From Mya arenaria (taxonomy: Eukaryota; Mollusca; Bivalvia; Myida; Myidae), in the NCBI RefSeq assembly GCF_026914265.1, contig NC_069136.1:18345715-18409714 (forward strand): a stretch of 64,000 nt of DNA. Direction: 5' to 3'. Numbering within the stretch: the first letter of the stretch is position 1; every line of letters starts with the position of its first letter. The translations under genes were made by a program, and so were the position numbers. The notes under the pieces are model-generated. The model had not been told where the DNA came from and searched no databases. It saw only the letters and a program-made list of their open reading frames with translations. Below are positions 23,505 through 35,800 of this stretch, piece by piece.

Positions 23505-24215
23505 CCATCCGTGGTGGGCAGTTCTAATAGCAAAGTTGCTTGTTTTGTTGATGCTGTTGGCCTTATTAGGATCATCCACCTTCATTGACAGTTCTATAAG
23601 CAAGGCTTCACAGATATGTAATCCTTCATGGGCAGTTCTATAAGCAAGGCTTCACAGATATGTAATCCTTCATGGGCAGTTCTATAAGCAAGGCTTCACA
23701 GATATGTAATCCTTCATGGGCAGTTCTATTAGCAAGGCTACACAGATATGTAATCCTTCATGGGCAGTTCTATAAGCAAGGCTTCACAGATATGTAATCC
23801 TTCATGGGCAGTTCTATAAGCAAGGCTTCACAGATATGTAATCCTTCATGGGCAGTTCTATAAGCAAGGCTACACAGATATGTAATCCTTCATGGGCAGT
23901 TCTATTAGCAAGGCTACACAGATATGTAATCCTTCATGGGCAGTTCTATTAGCAAGGCTTCACAGATATGTAATCCTTCATGGGCAGTTCTATTAGCAAG
24001 GCTTCACAGATATGTAATCCTTCATGGGCAGTTCTATTAGCAAGGCTACACAGATATGTAATCCTTCATGGGCAGTTCTATAAGCAAGGCTTCACAGATA
24101 TGTAATCCTTCATGGGCAGTTCTATTAGCAAGGCTACACAGATATGTAATCCTTCATGGGCAGTTCTATTAGCAAGGCTACACAGATATGTAATCCTTCA
24201 TGGGCAGTTCTATTA
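23505..24215 (+). repeat. 44-bp tandem array
   Basis: About 14 units of 44 bp: tgggcagttctataagcaag then gcttcacagatatgtaatccttca. The leftmost unit (23514-23585) looks like the 71-bp unit of the adjacent array. This suggests that the 44-bp type arose from the 71-bp type by a deletion and sequence change. Confidence 0.9.
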
Positions 24216-25075
24216 GCAATGCCACACGTATTGCTGATGTTGGTTGAGCTTATTAAGATATTCCATCCTTTATGTGCAGTTCTATTAGCAAACTTAACGT
24301 ATTGTTGATGCTGGCTGACCTTTTTGAGATATTCCATCCTTTATGTGCAGTTCTATTAGCAAACTTAACGTATTGTTGATGCTGGCTGACCGTTTTGAGA
24401 TATTCCATCCTGTATGTGCAGTTCTATTAGCAAAGTTAACGTATTGTTGATGCTGGCTGACCTTTTTGAGATATTCCATCCTTTATGTGCAGTTCTATTA
24501 GCAAAGTTAACGTATTGTTGATGCTGGCTGACCTTTTTGAGATATTCCATCCTTTATGGACAGTTCAATTAGCAAACTTAACGTATTGTTGATGCTGGCT
24601 GACCTTTTTGAGATATTCCATCCTTTATGGACAGTTCAATTAGCAAACTTAACGTATTGCTGATGTTGGTTGAGCTTATTAAGATATTCCATCCTTTATG
24701 GACAGTTCAATTAGCAAACTTAACGTAGTGTTGATGCTGGCTGACCTTTTTGAGATATTCCATCCTTTATGGACAGTTCAATTAGCAAACTTAACGTATT
24801 GTTGATGCTGGCTGACCTTTTTGAGATATTCCATCCTTTATGGACAGTTCAATTAGCAAACTTAACGTATTGTTGATGCTGGCTGACCTTTTTGAGATAT
24901 TCCATCCTTTATGGACAGTTCAATTAGCAAACTTAACGTATTGTTGATGCTGGCTGACCTTTTTGAGATATTCCATCCTTTATGGACAGTTCTATTAGCA
25001 AACTTAAAGTATTGTTGATGCTGGCTGACCTTTTTGAGATATTCCATCCTTTATGGACAGTTCAATTAGCATCTA
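24216..25075 (+). repeat. 71-bp tandem array
   Basis: About 12 units of 71 bp share atcctttatg-acagttc-attagcaa with the 44-bp units but continue with cttaacgtattgttgatgct and gagatattcc. Minus-strand open frames repeating every 71 bases are artefacts. Confidence 0.9.
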
Positions 25076-26126
25076 ATGTTGAGTCTGGGTAACAATATCT
25101 AGGTAATAATGGGTTGTCGTCTGCTGGCGAATTATTTTAATCGGTTATGCAAAAAATGCTGTTTTACCTATACAATAATGCATACCAAAATTGCATTTTC
25201 TTGATTCAAAGACACAGTGAACCTGTCCAAAGAACATCAATGAATTTGGGATTTCTAATCCAGATTCAAAGAAGTTCGATTTTTTGAAAGAATAAATACC
25301 AGAGTTTGAAAAATAACAGGGAATAGAGGAGGTACAACTATGTTACGGTTTTGGACAGAATCATAAACAGTGGCCACATCTTGTACGGGACTTTCAAAAT
25401 ACCGTTCAAAAGTGGACCAAAACCCATAAATATTTACTGCTAACAAATCATAAAACAATACCTATTCAGTAAGTACGTTCTATCTTACCCTGTTATCAGA
25501 GGTAAACTTCTCAAATGTATTGATTCAAAATGCGGCAAATATCGGGATAAAAGCGAGGATTTAGTTTATGCATTTTATCTCCTACCAACTGTTGGTTTAG
25601 GGTTTTTCATGGCGGACTGTTAAGGCTTTAGTAGAACTTGAATTGCGCACCGATACGTGGTGACATGAAATAGAAACGGGAATCTGTGAAATTGAAACAA
25701 CTAGGCTGGGATGGCAGCTCGAGTGTTTGAAGAAATGGATATATGAAGTTTGATTTCCTCTTAGCTTGGAGACAGTATAAGCTCAGATCTTTGGGTATCT
25801 TAAGAGATAAATCCGATCTTGGTGATTTCAGTGTTTTAACAATGTAAGCAGTTTTCAAAAAACGCATATACATATATATTCAGAGAGTGCGTCGACAAGC
25901 TATAAACACAAATTACTGTGATTTACGATAGTGTTCAACATTTACGGAAACACTTGTAAAACAGTTAATCTTAAATCACCGAGTAAACTTCCTTTTTTAC
26001 CGATTAGTGAACGATTAAAATTCCAGGTTGAAGGCGTTTGATAATAAATCTGTACAAGGAGTGTTTTGAGGGATTATTAAATAGTGTTTGGAATAATAAA
26101 ACTAATATATAAAAACCTTAAAAAAC

Positions 26127-26873
26127 ATGTACAACAAATTAAAAGATCGAGCCAAAATCACCGATCAAGATCCATGTTTTAAGGCGCGCTATATTGGAAG
26201 CGCAGCGACGTTTACAGCTTCCGGTCGAGGCTGCACAACGCCGCTTGTGCAGAAACTCTGGGACAACTCGGAGGAAGAACACTTCCTGCCTCGTGTCGTG
26301 CTAAAAATAACCGCTTCCGGTATACAAATGAAATATTTGGACAAGAAAAAAGCGCCATCACAAGAATTCCCCATTGAAAATATTTCATTTTGTAACGTGG
26401 ACCTTGAAGTAAACGACAGGATATTTTCCTGGATATTCCGCCCGTCGGACGATCAAATGTGGACATGTCACGCTGTCGTCTGCTCCGGCACGGAAAAGGC
26501 GCGAGCGATGGCGCTCGTGTTGACACGCGCTTTTCACGTGGCTTACAAGGAATGGAAAGCAGAGCAGACGAAAGGAGTCCGAGAACTGGAGAAGATAAAC
26601 AGGACTCAGTCACTTCCCGCTATCTCTTTGATGAAAAAGTCCAAAACGAGGACAACGGTTGCTAAGCGACAGAGTTTGAACACTCAAACAGTAGAAACCA
26701 TGGATATACCAATGAAGGACTTTAAGTCTGAAACCCTGAGCACAAATAATCACGACAAATTCAAACCCGAAAGTGACGCAGACATTAAACCAGGAACGTC
26801 ACGCGATTACGTCACGAGTGATGTCACGAACGCTGATAATGAAGAACCGGAAATATGTGATCTGAGATTGTAA
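26127..26873 (+). CDS. PTB-domain protein resembling FAM43 (intronless)
   Basis: A single open frame of 248 residues. Residues about 15-150 look like a phosphotyrosine-binding (PID/PTB) domain: the start DPCFKARYIGSAATFTASGR matches the usual [PY]-x-[FV]-x-[VA]-RY-[IL]-G opening. The middle FPIENISFCNVDLEVNDRIF and the closing helix KARAMALVLTRAFHVAYKEW also fit. The arrangement of a short leader, a GRGCTTPLVQKLW segment and a PTB recalls FAM43A/B, which are intracellular adaptors of unclear role, also encoded without coding introns. The C-terminal 90 residues are basic (KKSKTRTTVAKR), then acidic and Ser/Thr-rich, and look disordered. The ATG has an A-rich upstream context. AATAAA overlaps the stop codon at 26873-26878, so the true poly(A) site is probably further on. 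Other PTB adaptors (for example ARH-like) are possible. Confidence 0.85.
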   Translation: MYNKLKDRAKITDQDPCFKARYIGSAATFTASGRGCTTPLVQKLWDNSEEEHFLPRVVLKITASGIQMKYLDKKKAPSQEFPIENISFCNVDLEVNDRIFSWIFRPSDDQMWTCHAVVCSGTEKARAMALVLTRAFHVAYKEWKAEQTKGVRELEKINRTQSLPAISLMKKSKTRTTVAKRQSLNTQTVETMDIPMKDFKSETLSTNNHDKFKPESDADIKPGTSRDYVTSDVTNADNEEPEICDLRL

Positions 26874-26994
26874 ATAAAGACCAATTTGGTATCGGAGAAG
26901 TCAAGTTGAATGTGGTTAAGAAAAATACAATTTTTATTGAGTCATTATTCATCTATATGTTATATATATATATAAGTAGCTAGTACACATTTAT

Positions 26995-27580
26995 TTGATA
27001 AAATATTATTTTTATCTAAATACATCTGGCTTATTGTATTCCTACTACATGGGATCGTATGTCATATATTCTGACGATAATATCATGAAGTCTAGTTTAA
27101 CGCCGACTATATCACGACAAGACGTCAAAATTGGGTCTACTTGTTCACTTATTAAATGGACACTCCGATGTCGGTATACCGCGTTTAACCAAATTTGTCG
27201 ACACACACTTTCTGGCTTATTGTATCACACCAATATGGAAGCGTATATCGTATATGCTGATGATATTATCATGTCATTTTGTTGACTAGTTCACTTTTTT
27301 CTATGGAATCGTATATCGTATATGCTGATGATATTATCATGTCATTTTGTTGACTTATTCTATTGAAGCGTATATCGTATATACTGATGGTGTGCCCATG
27401 TAATACTGTCGATTTGCGTTATGCCGACTTATGTCGACTTCTTCACTCATTAACAAGATATGCCGACGTGTTTTTATGTCGTCTTGTTAAGACAAAATTT
27501 AATTTAAGAAGTGAAGATGTCGACAAATTTAATACACCACGCAATACTTTAGCTAGTCAAGTCGACATCCATTAAAGTTA
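26995..27580 (+). repeat. Short tandem repeat and TCGAC-rich segment
   Basis: At about 27225-27400, three units of about 62-67 bp carry cgtatatcgtatatgctgat. From 27420 to 27545 there are inverted motifs (tgtcgacttcttcact and gaagtgaagatgtcgaca). This suggests a decayed inverted-repeat element. No gene is seen. Confidence 0.5.
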
Positions 27581-27925
27581 CCAACCGGCACTGGTATAAA
27601 TTGTCGACAGATTATCTTTTATCAAGTTTACACAATTATTTGATTGATTAATAGTTATAACCACCAGGGATCAATCAATAAACATTTTGACTTACATTAA
27701 CCAAACAGAAGAACTACGCAATGAAAGTTAGAATGGTCGACGGTTGTGTATCACACGATCTTAACGATATGTTGTGACTTAATAAGGCGGGGTGGGGGCT
27801 TATAAAATGTCAGTGACAACATTGGTGCTTACGACATCCTGTGTAATACGTGGCATTATATGTTCCTACGTCATCAAAACTGTATATGAAATGATATACA
27901 AATATATTACATTCTCTCCTGCTGT

Positions 27926-27948
27926 GCGTGTGCGTGTGCGTGTGCGTG

Positions 27949-28004
<56 letters not shown>

Positions 28005-28010
28005 TGTGTA
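27926..28010 (+). repeat. (TGCG)n / (TG)n microsatellite
   Basis: Uninterrupted tgcg repeats at about 27950-28008, preceded by mixed gtgcgtgtgcg. The Arg/Ala/Cys-rich frames across it are not genes. Confidence 0.95.
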
Positions 28011-28639
28011 CTAACCCCCGCCCCCGCCCTCACCTCCGAGGGGAAAACATCCGTATGTGCATAAGTGGGAGGCATGATATTTACGATTCGTTATTCAATT
28101 GTCACAGATTTGATATAGAGTTAGTTGTAAATCCGGTAACAGGTTCGCGTTGATCGGGCCACAGATCTAATGACAAATCATATGCAACCGCCTGACGTTG
28201 CATTATAGTAAGTGTTTCCATGTTATTTATGACATCGTTTAAAATGTATTATGCTCAAGGCCAACAGCTTAACTCTGAATGGTTAAACTTTATTATTCAA
28301 AAACAGTTGTTATAAACAAATAAAAAACTTTCTATTAGCTAAACAATAAAAGAAATTAATGAAAACAGTCTTTAAAACATCAGGAAGTATGTTACAATAA
28401 CTTCATACTAGTTGTTTTGTTTGATAAGGGTCGATCCACCCTTGAAACTGTTCAAGTTGAAGTTTACAAAAAAGTGTCCTGTCTGGAGATAAGAGTTGAT
28501 AAATTGATATTTTGAAGTATTTGAAACATTTGAAAAGAGCAGTTGACCTATGAATATTTTATAAAATATGAATGAGTATATGTCAGTAATGGAGAGAGCA
28601 CGCATTGATAATGATGATGTTGATGATGATGCCGTTGCC

Positions 28640-28874
<235 letters not shown>

Positions 28875-29084
28875 GGCATATGAGTATATAAAAGACATGA
28901 TTATCGAAAAAACATCGTTTATTTGAATGATAAGAAAAAGAGTATAGAATTGAATTATTAACTAAAATACCAAAGGAAATGAAAACCGTGTTTTTTGTAC
29001 AAACATACAAAGCCAGTAACTTTTATAAAGAGAGCTTTCTCTCGACATCCACTTTACATTGAAAGTGTTGCAAGCATGATAAAG

Positions 29085-29590
29085 AGTACGCAGCAGACGA
29101 GCTTACATGATAAAGTTCAAATAGTTAATAGAACGCTGCAGACGTGTATACATGATTTAGTTCAAAAAGTAAATAGTACGCTGCAGATGAGCAAATATGA
29201 TGAAGTTCAAATAGTCAATAGTACGCTGCAGACGTGTCAACATGATGATGTTCAAATAGTTAATAGTACGCTGCAGGCGTGCATACATGATGAAGTTCAA
29301 ATAGTTATTAGTACGCTTCAGACGAGCAAACATGAAGTTCAAAAAGTTAATAGTATGCTGCAGACGAGCAATCATGAAGTTGAAACAGTTAATCGTACGC
29401 TGGAGACAAGCATACATGATGAAGTTGAAATAGTAATAGTACGCTGCAGACGTGCATACATGATGAAGTTCAAATAGTTAATAGTACGCTGCAGACAAGC
29501 ATACATGATGAAGTTGAAATAGTAATAGTACGCTGCAGACGTGCAAACATGATGAAGTTCAAATAGTTAATAGTACTTCAGGCGAACAAA
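29085..29590 (+). repeat. About 60-bp minisatellite (gctgcagacg units)
   Basis: Nine or ten units of 54-60 bp, each with catgatgaagttcaaatagt then taatagtacgctgcagacg. It stays open for 160 codons on the plus strand because most length changes are multiples of three, but it frame-shifts near 29430 and lacks promoter or splice context. Confidence 0.88.
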
Positions 29591-29799
29591 CATGATATTG
29601 TTCCAATTTTTAAGAGCAAGCACACGTTTATAATTCAGTTTATAATTTTGTATTTTTAAAGTTTTTAAACATTTTCTTTTCTGCAAGTTTGGAAACTTCC
29701 AGGTCTCATATATAAACATTTAAAATAACGTATATATATAGTTATGTAGATATAATTCTAAACTATATCTAACTTTTGAAGCAAAATAAAAGGTCTGGG

Positions 29800-29805
29800 T
29801 TTATT
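29800..29805 (-). promoter_or_regulatory. Candidate poly(A) signal of the 8-exon minus-strand gene
   Basis: AATAAA on the minus strand, about 46 bases past the stop codon, inside an AT-rich stretch. This is the nearest canonical hexamer in the expected place. Confidence 0.5.
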
Positions 29806-29850
29806 TTTCTTTGCGTTAAACATTATTCGATGTTAGATGTAGATATATCT

Positions 29851-32800
29851 CTATAATGTCCAGAATATCAGAAGGGAAGCCATGATGACGTAAGCGGACG
29901 CCATGATGTTCGCACATGCGTCGCAGTACAAGTCGAACACGTGACCATTACGTATGTTTGCAGCCAACATATAGATCCTGGATACGTTCTCCTTACTTTC
30001 GTTCACGTTGCATTCGGTGATAAACTCGTCGGCACAGCTATTTCGTCTGGAAAACATTCAAAATCAAAAGTCAAGCTGACAAATACGCATTAGCGTAATA
30101 ATATTTTGACAGGTCAAAGTTTTTGTCATACCAAAGAAACCCGAAATTGAAATGAAAACCAAAGAGGGGTAGGGGGTGAAGGGGTTAGGCATTGATCTGC
30201 ATAATCCCAAATTGACCATAGCTACGCGCCTGAAAGTACTGATCAATAATTTGTATTATGCATTTTTCCTCTTTTGAATATTTGATGGACGTTCTGTAAA
30301 TAAAATGCTGAGTCCTATATTTATGGAAAACTATTGGACTAATATATATTCGTAGTTCAGAACCAGATCTGAGACCATATATACAACCTCTAACAGGTTG
30401 ACTTTCAATAATAAGATTTTTAGTAGATTGTACCATAGGCGGAAGTATAAGTCATTGATCAGTGATTGTATACCACGTGATAAATTACGACACAAATGAT
30501 AAGTCGGAATGAGATAATTTGCTTCGAATGAAGACTTTAAACAAAGATAACTTTACAATTTATCACCATATTAAATTATATAACTTTTCTTGAACACTTT
30601 GACAAACATTTCCACACCACTGCTACCTGAATGTCAACAATATTTTTGAAACAGGTTTGTCGAAGTGTTTGAGAAAACATAGAAACATAGAAAGCATAAA
30701 GCCTTTGTTTTATTTCAAATGGTGAAGAAAAAGAAAATTTATCTTTGTTTTAAGTCATCATTTGAAATAAAATGTTGCTTTACGACCTAGCATTTATGAC
30801 GTAATTTTATTGGGATGAAGAACTTCACCTTTCCTGACTGATACTGCTACCTATATGGATTGTACGGAATGTCGTTAGTGTCATCGCCTATGAATGTGTT
30901 GATCTGAAACGCCATACTCGATAGTACGATGATGAAAACGCGAAATCATGAAACTACGATGGTGAAAACGCGACATTTGACATAGGCGATGGCCCTAACG
31001 GCATTCCGTAGAATTGTACAGGACAAGCTAAATTGCCAGGTGTAACTGACACTAGACTAACGGTGTTTGGATACAGTCAGCAACAGTAAACATGTGGTCG
31101 ACCGAGGTTATAATTTTCGTCAAGAATCCTAGTAGTGTGTTGGTACCTAGGAGCTATTTAAAGGGACCTGTTCTTGCTTTTGGGCCAAAATTGTTTTCAC
31201 AGTAATGCATCTGAAAACACAAATATTATAATTGCTGCAGTCTTTGAAACCGAGATTGTAGATAAAAATACAAGGAATATGTAAACGAATGACCCAAATA
31301 CCTTAAACGGGAATTCTCACGATTTTGTCATAACAACAGGGCCCATATGCAGTCAAACCTTCAGTCTGAGTTTGAGACTTAGACTCAAAAACATGAAATT
31401 TAATAATAAAAAAAGTCATAAATATCACTCCTGTTGCCAAAAGGCGAATATATTGAAGTAAAACTAGTCATACATAAATATATATAACATACACCGCAGT
31501 TTTTAACACCAATGCTTTTTTTTACATCATTATTTTACTGGAAAATCAAGATGTGCAGTTTTGAGGGTCAAACTCACACTTAAGGCGTTAGTGAATATAG
31601 ATCCAGGAACTCTAGCAACTTTAATTAGGAAACTGTTAATTAATTGCTAGATTTTCATCCCCGCCCGACGTCTCTTTATATTCCGCCGCCCTTAAACTTT
31701 ATTGACTCAAATAAAAATGTTGAACTAGGGTCTGTATTTGCGTATCGGTCCGGTACTGTCCGGGAATGTTCGGTACTGTCCGGGAACGTCCGGTACTGTC
31801 CGGGAACGCCCGGTACTGTCCGGGAACGCCCGGTACTGTCCGGGAACGCCCGGTACTGTCCGGGAACGCCCGGTACTGTCCGGGAACGGGGTTTATTTAT
31901 ACCTACGGTGTGTATGTATAACATTCACATGTGAAAAAGGATAATTGTTACGAATATGTTCGTGGTTCGTCTAGAAACAAATGTATATGGTCCATAGTGC
32001 AATAAGAAAGAGCGTGAACACGGTGAAACAGTCATCTTAGGTAATTAAAAAATGTATTACCTCGCCCCTATTTAAAAGGATAATGGATGGAAATCTAGCA
32101 AATTATTGATATTGGCCTAACAACCACGTACCTGCATCTCAGATCCGCCATGTCCTTGTCACTGTCGCTGATGGCGGTGTAGTCACGCTGGGCGTTACTC
32201 ATACACAGCTTGAACTCCGGACTGCTGGACTGGAGGAACTTGCAAGACAACCCATCTAAAAACAGGGAGGAGAAGACAACGAGTATCTTTGTGAACATGT
32301 CCATCAAATGCTACGCTTATGATTCAAGGTAAACATATCCAATCGAGTTTAAAATAATGCAATAATCTTGTAGGCGTTTTCAGGATAAGGGGTGCATTTA
32401 GTGGTTGATGCAATATAAGACGTTCGACGCTTCCTCCATGAACCGAAACAACAAGGTCTTAACGTGATATGGGGAGTTTTGGGGACCTCCGTAAAGAACA
32501 TTTTGACTACATTTTGTCTTTGCTTGATCATTTAAGTAAAGTATTTGAATACTTTTCTCCATATCAGTTTGAAAGCCGAATTAAGACAATTTTACGAGTA
32601 CTCCAAACCGCTTGACTCGCTAGTGAATCAATAACTCGATCGATTGATCGATCAATTAATTGATTAATCGAATAGTTATACTTAGTTTTATTCTTATACC
32701 TAAAATGTTTGTATGAATAACAATGCAAGCTACTCAAAACACGACTGAAGAAAAACATCGTTATGAAATTCCGTTTTGAGTTTTAACAAATAATCGTTCA

Positions 32801-35800
32801 TATTGTACCTGTGCGTATTTTGTTACAACTGTCCATCTTTAAGGCGAGCAGGCTAGTCAATGTGAAACGGTCATAGTCCACAGCATCTCCGAAAGGCTTA
32901 TCAGTTACGTTTGCCTTACACTTGACCCAGCCTGATATCACCTCCGTGGCCATATCGAAACTGAAAAAGGGGATGCTACTCTGTTTAGCCTTAAAATATG
33001 GCATTTGGAACACCTCGGCCATTTTCCATAAAAAACGACCTCGGATGTATGCCGGTACATCAGTAGAAGTAGTTCGTATAATTTTCAGTATGGTAGTGTA
33101 GTGTTTTAACGTGTTTGATGTATTACTTAGTAAATTGAATGCCAATGAAGTGTATTATTGCATAAGTAATTAAAATTTCCAAGATTTCAGTCATTGTGTT
33201 TAACCACGCGATCTACTTGAAGTGCAGTTAAATGTAAATATTTCTGACATTGTAAACCGTCCGGAAACACATGATGGATACTTATATTCCAGCAGGGGTC
33301 ACATGACCGGAAACACACGTCCGGTATGCAAGAAAAAGTGCACTGTTATTTGTCTGCTTGTACATCAGATTCGAATCGTATGTAACTAGCTTCATAATGT
33401 ATTTTTGCAATTGAGAAGACAGGTATTGAAACTGAAAAACAGTTATACTCATAGTAGTCTAAACCAAGTTGTCGTAAAAATACAATAAACACTTCAGACC
33501 CCGATTTCTCGAAACTTCTAAAGCTTAACAGGCTTAAGTTTAATTTTGAAGAAAACTAACGATGTTTTAGCACAAAAAATATTAAAATATGCAAGAAGAA
33601 AATTGCATATCAATAATAATAATAATTTGATAGAAATATATGGTATTTCAAAATTCATTGTTAAAGCTGCACTCTCACATATATACCATTTTTACAACTT
33701 TTTTATTTTTTTTTTGTCTTGGAAAAAGCATTTTTTTTGCGTAAATATCTGCAAACCAGTGATACAAGACTGCTGAAAAAAAGAGAGTAGATTTTCATAT
33801 TTCTGGTCGAATATTAATGTTTTATGGCTTACTAAAGGTTTAAGAAAAATGCATAAAACATCAATTTTTGAATTTAAATATAAAAATCTGCGATCTGCTT
33901 TTTTCTTAGCAGTCTTATATAACTGGTTTTCGCCAAAAATGGCTCGTTCCAAGACAAAAAAAATAAAAAAAGTTGTCAAAACGTTCAATCTGTTAGAGTG
34001 CAGCTTTAAATATTTTGAAATTTTCAAAAATGGCTCGTTCCAAGACAAAAAAATAAAAAAAGTTGTCAAAACGTTCAATATGTTAGAGTGCAGCTTTAAA
34101 TATTTTGAAATTTTCACTAAGTTATAATAACTACATACGAAGGCTGATTTCTGCGGGAGAGAGAGAGACTGGCTTTCAACTAGTTGTACTTACAACGTGT
34201 CGGGGAGATGACATATGTACGAGATGTTGCGCGAGAGAGTGGTTTTCTACTAGCTATACTTACAACGTGTCGGGGAGATGACATATGTACGAGATGTTGC
34301 GCGAGAGAGTGGTATTCTACTAGCTATACTTACAACGTGTCGGGGAGATGACATATGTACGAGATGTTGCGCGAGAGTGTGGTTTTCTACCAGCTATACT
34401 TACAACGTGTCGGGGAGATGACATATGTACGAGATGTTGCGCGAGAGAGTGGTATTCTACTAGCTATACTTACAACGTGTCGGGGAGATGACATATGTAC
34501 GAGATGTTGCGCGAGAGAGTGGTATTCTACTAGCTATACTTACAACGTGTCGGGGAGATGACATATGTACGAGATGTTGCGCGAGAGAGTGGTATTCTAC
34601 TAGCTGTACTTACAACGTGTCGGGGAGATGACATATGTACGAGATGTTGCGCGAGAGAGTGGTATTCTACTAGCTATACTTACAACGTGTCGGGGAGATG
34701 ACATATGTACGAGATGTTGCGCGAGAGAGTGGTTTTCTACTAGCTGTACTTACAACGTGTCGGGGAGATGACATATGTACGAGATGTTGCGCGAGAGAGT
34801 GGTATTCTACTAGCTGTACTTACAACGTGTCGGGGAGATGACATATGTACGAGATGTTGCGCGAGAGAGTGGTATTCTACTAGCTGTACTTACAACGTGT
34901 CGGGGAGATGACATATGTACGAGATGTTGCGCGAGAGAGTGGTATTCTACTAGCTGTACTTACAACGTGTCGGGGAGATGACATATGTACGAGATGTTGC
35001 GCGAGAGAGTGGTATTCTACTAGCTGTACTTACAACGTGTCGGGGAGATGACATATGTACGAGATGTTGCGCGAGAGAGTGGTTTTCTACCAGCTATACT
35101 TACAACGTGTCGGGAAGATGACATATGTACGAGATGTTGCGCGAGAGAGTGGTTTTCTACTAGCTATACTTACAACGTGTCGGGGAGATGACATATGTAC
35201 GAGATGTTGCGCGAGAGAGTGGTATTCTACTAGCTATACTTACAACGTGTCGTGGAGATGACCTATGTATCAGATGTTGCGCGAGAGAGTGGTATTCTAC
35301 TAGCTATACTTACAACGTGTCGGGGAGATGACATATGTACGAGATGTTGCGCGAGAGAGTGGTATTCTACTAGTTGTACTTACAACGTGTCGGGGAGATG
35401 ACATATGTACGAGATGTTGCGCGAGAGAGTGGTATTCTACCAGCTATACTTACAACGTGTCGGGGAGATGACATATGTACGAGATGTTGCGCGAGAGTGT
35501 GGTTTTCTACTAGCTATACTTACAACGTGTCGGGGAGATGACATATGTGCGAGATGTTGCGCGAGAGAGTGGTTTTCTACTAGCTATACTTACAACGTGT
35601 CGGGACGATGACATATGTGCGAGATGTTGCGCGAGAGAGTGGTATTCTACTAGTTGTACTTACAACGTGTCGGGGAGATGATATATGTACGAGATGTTGC
35701 GCGAGAGAGTGGTTTTCTACTAGTTGTACTTACAACGTGTCGGGGAGATGACATATGTACGAGATGTTTGCAACCTCCCGGTACAGCCCGTCGGCGAACG

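Noticed and set aside
26104..26111. TATATAAA as a TATA box for the FAM43-like gene
   Set aside because: It is only about 16 bases before the ATG, so transcription would be expected to start inside the coding region.
28995..29477. A 160-codon frame of TLQTSxHDEVQIVNS repeats that might be a repeat protein
   Set aside because: The units vary in length, the frame breaks near 29430 while the repeat continues, and no splice or promoter context is visible. A minisatellite explains it.
31644..31944. Gly/Arg/Pro-rich frames with SGNARYCPGTPGTVRE
   Set aside because: They come from the 20-bp repeat within dispersed element E and appear on both strands.
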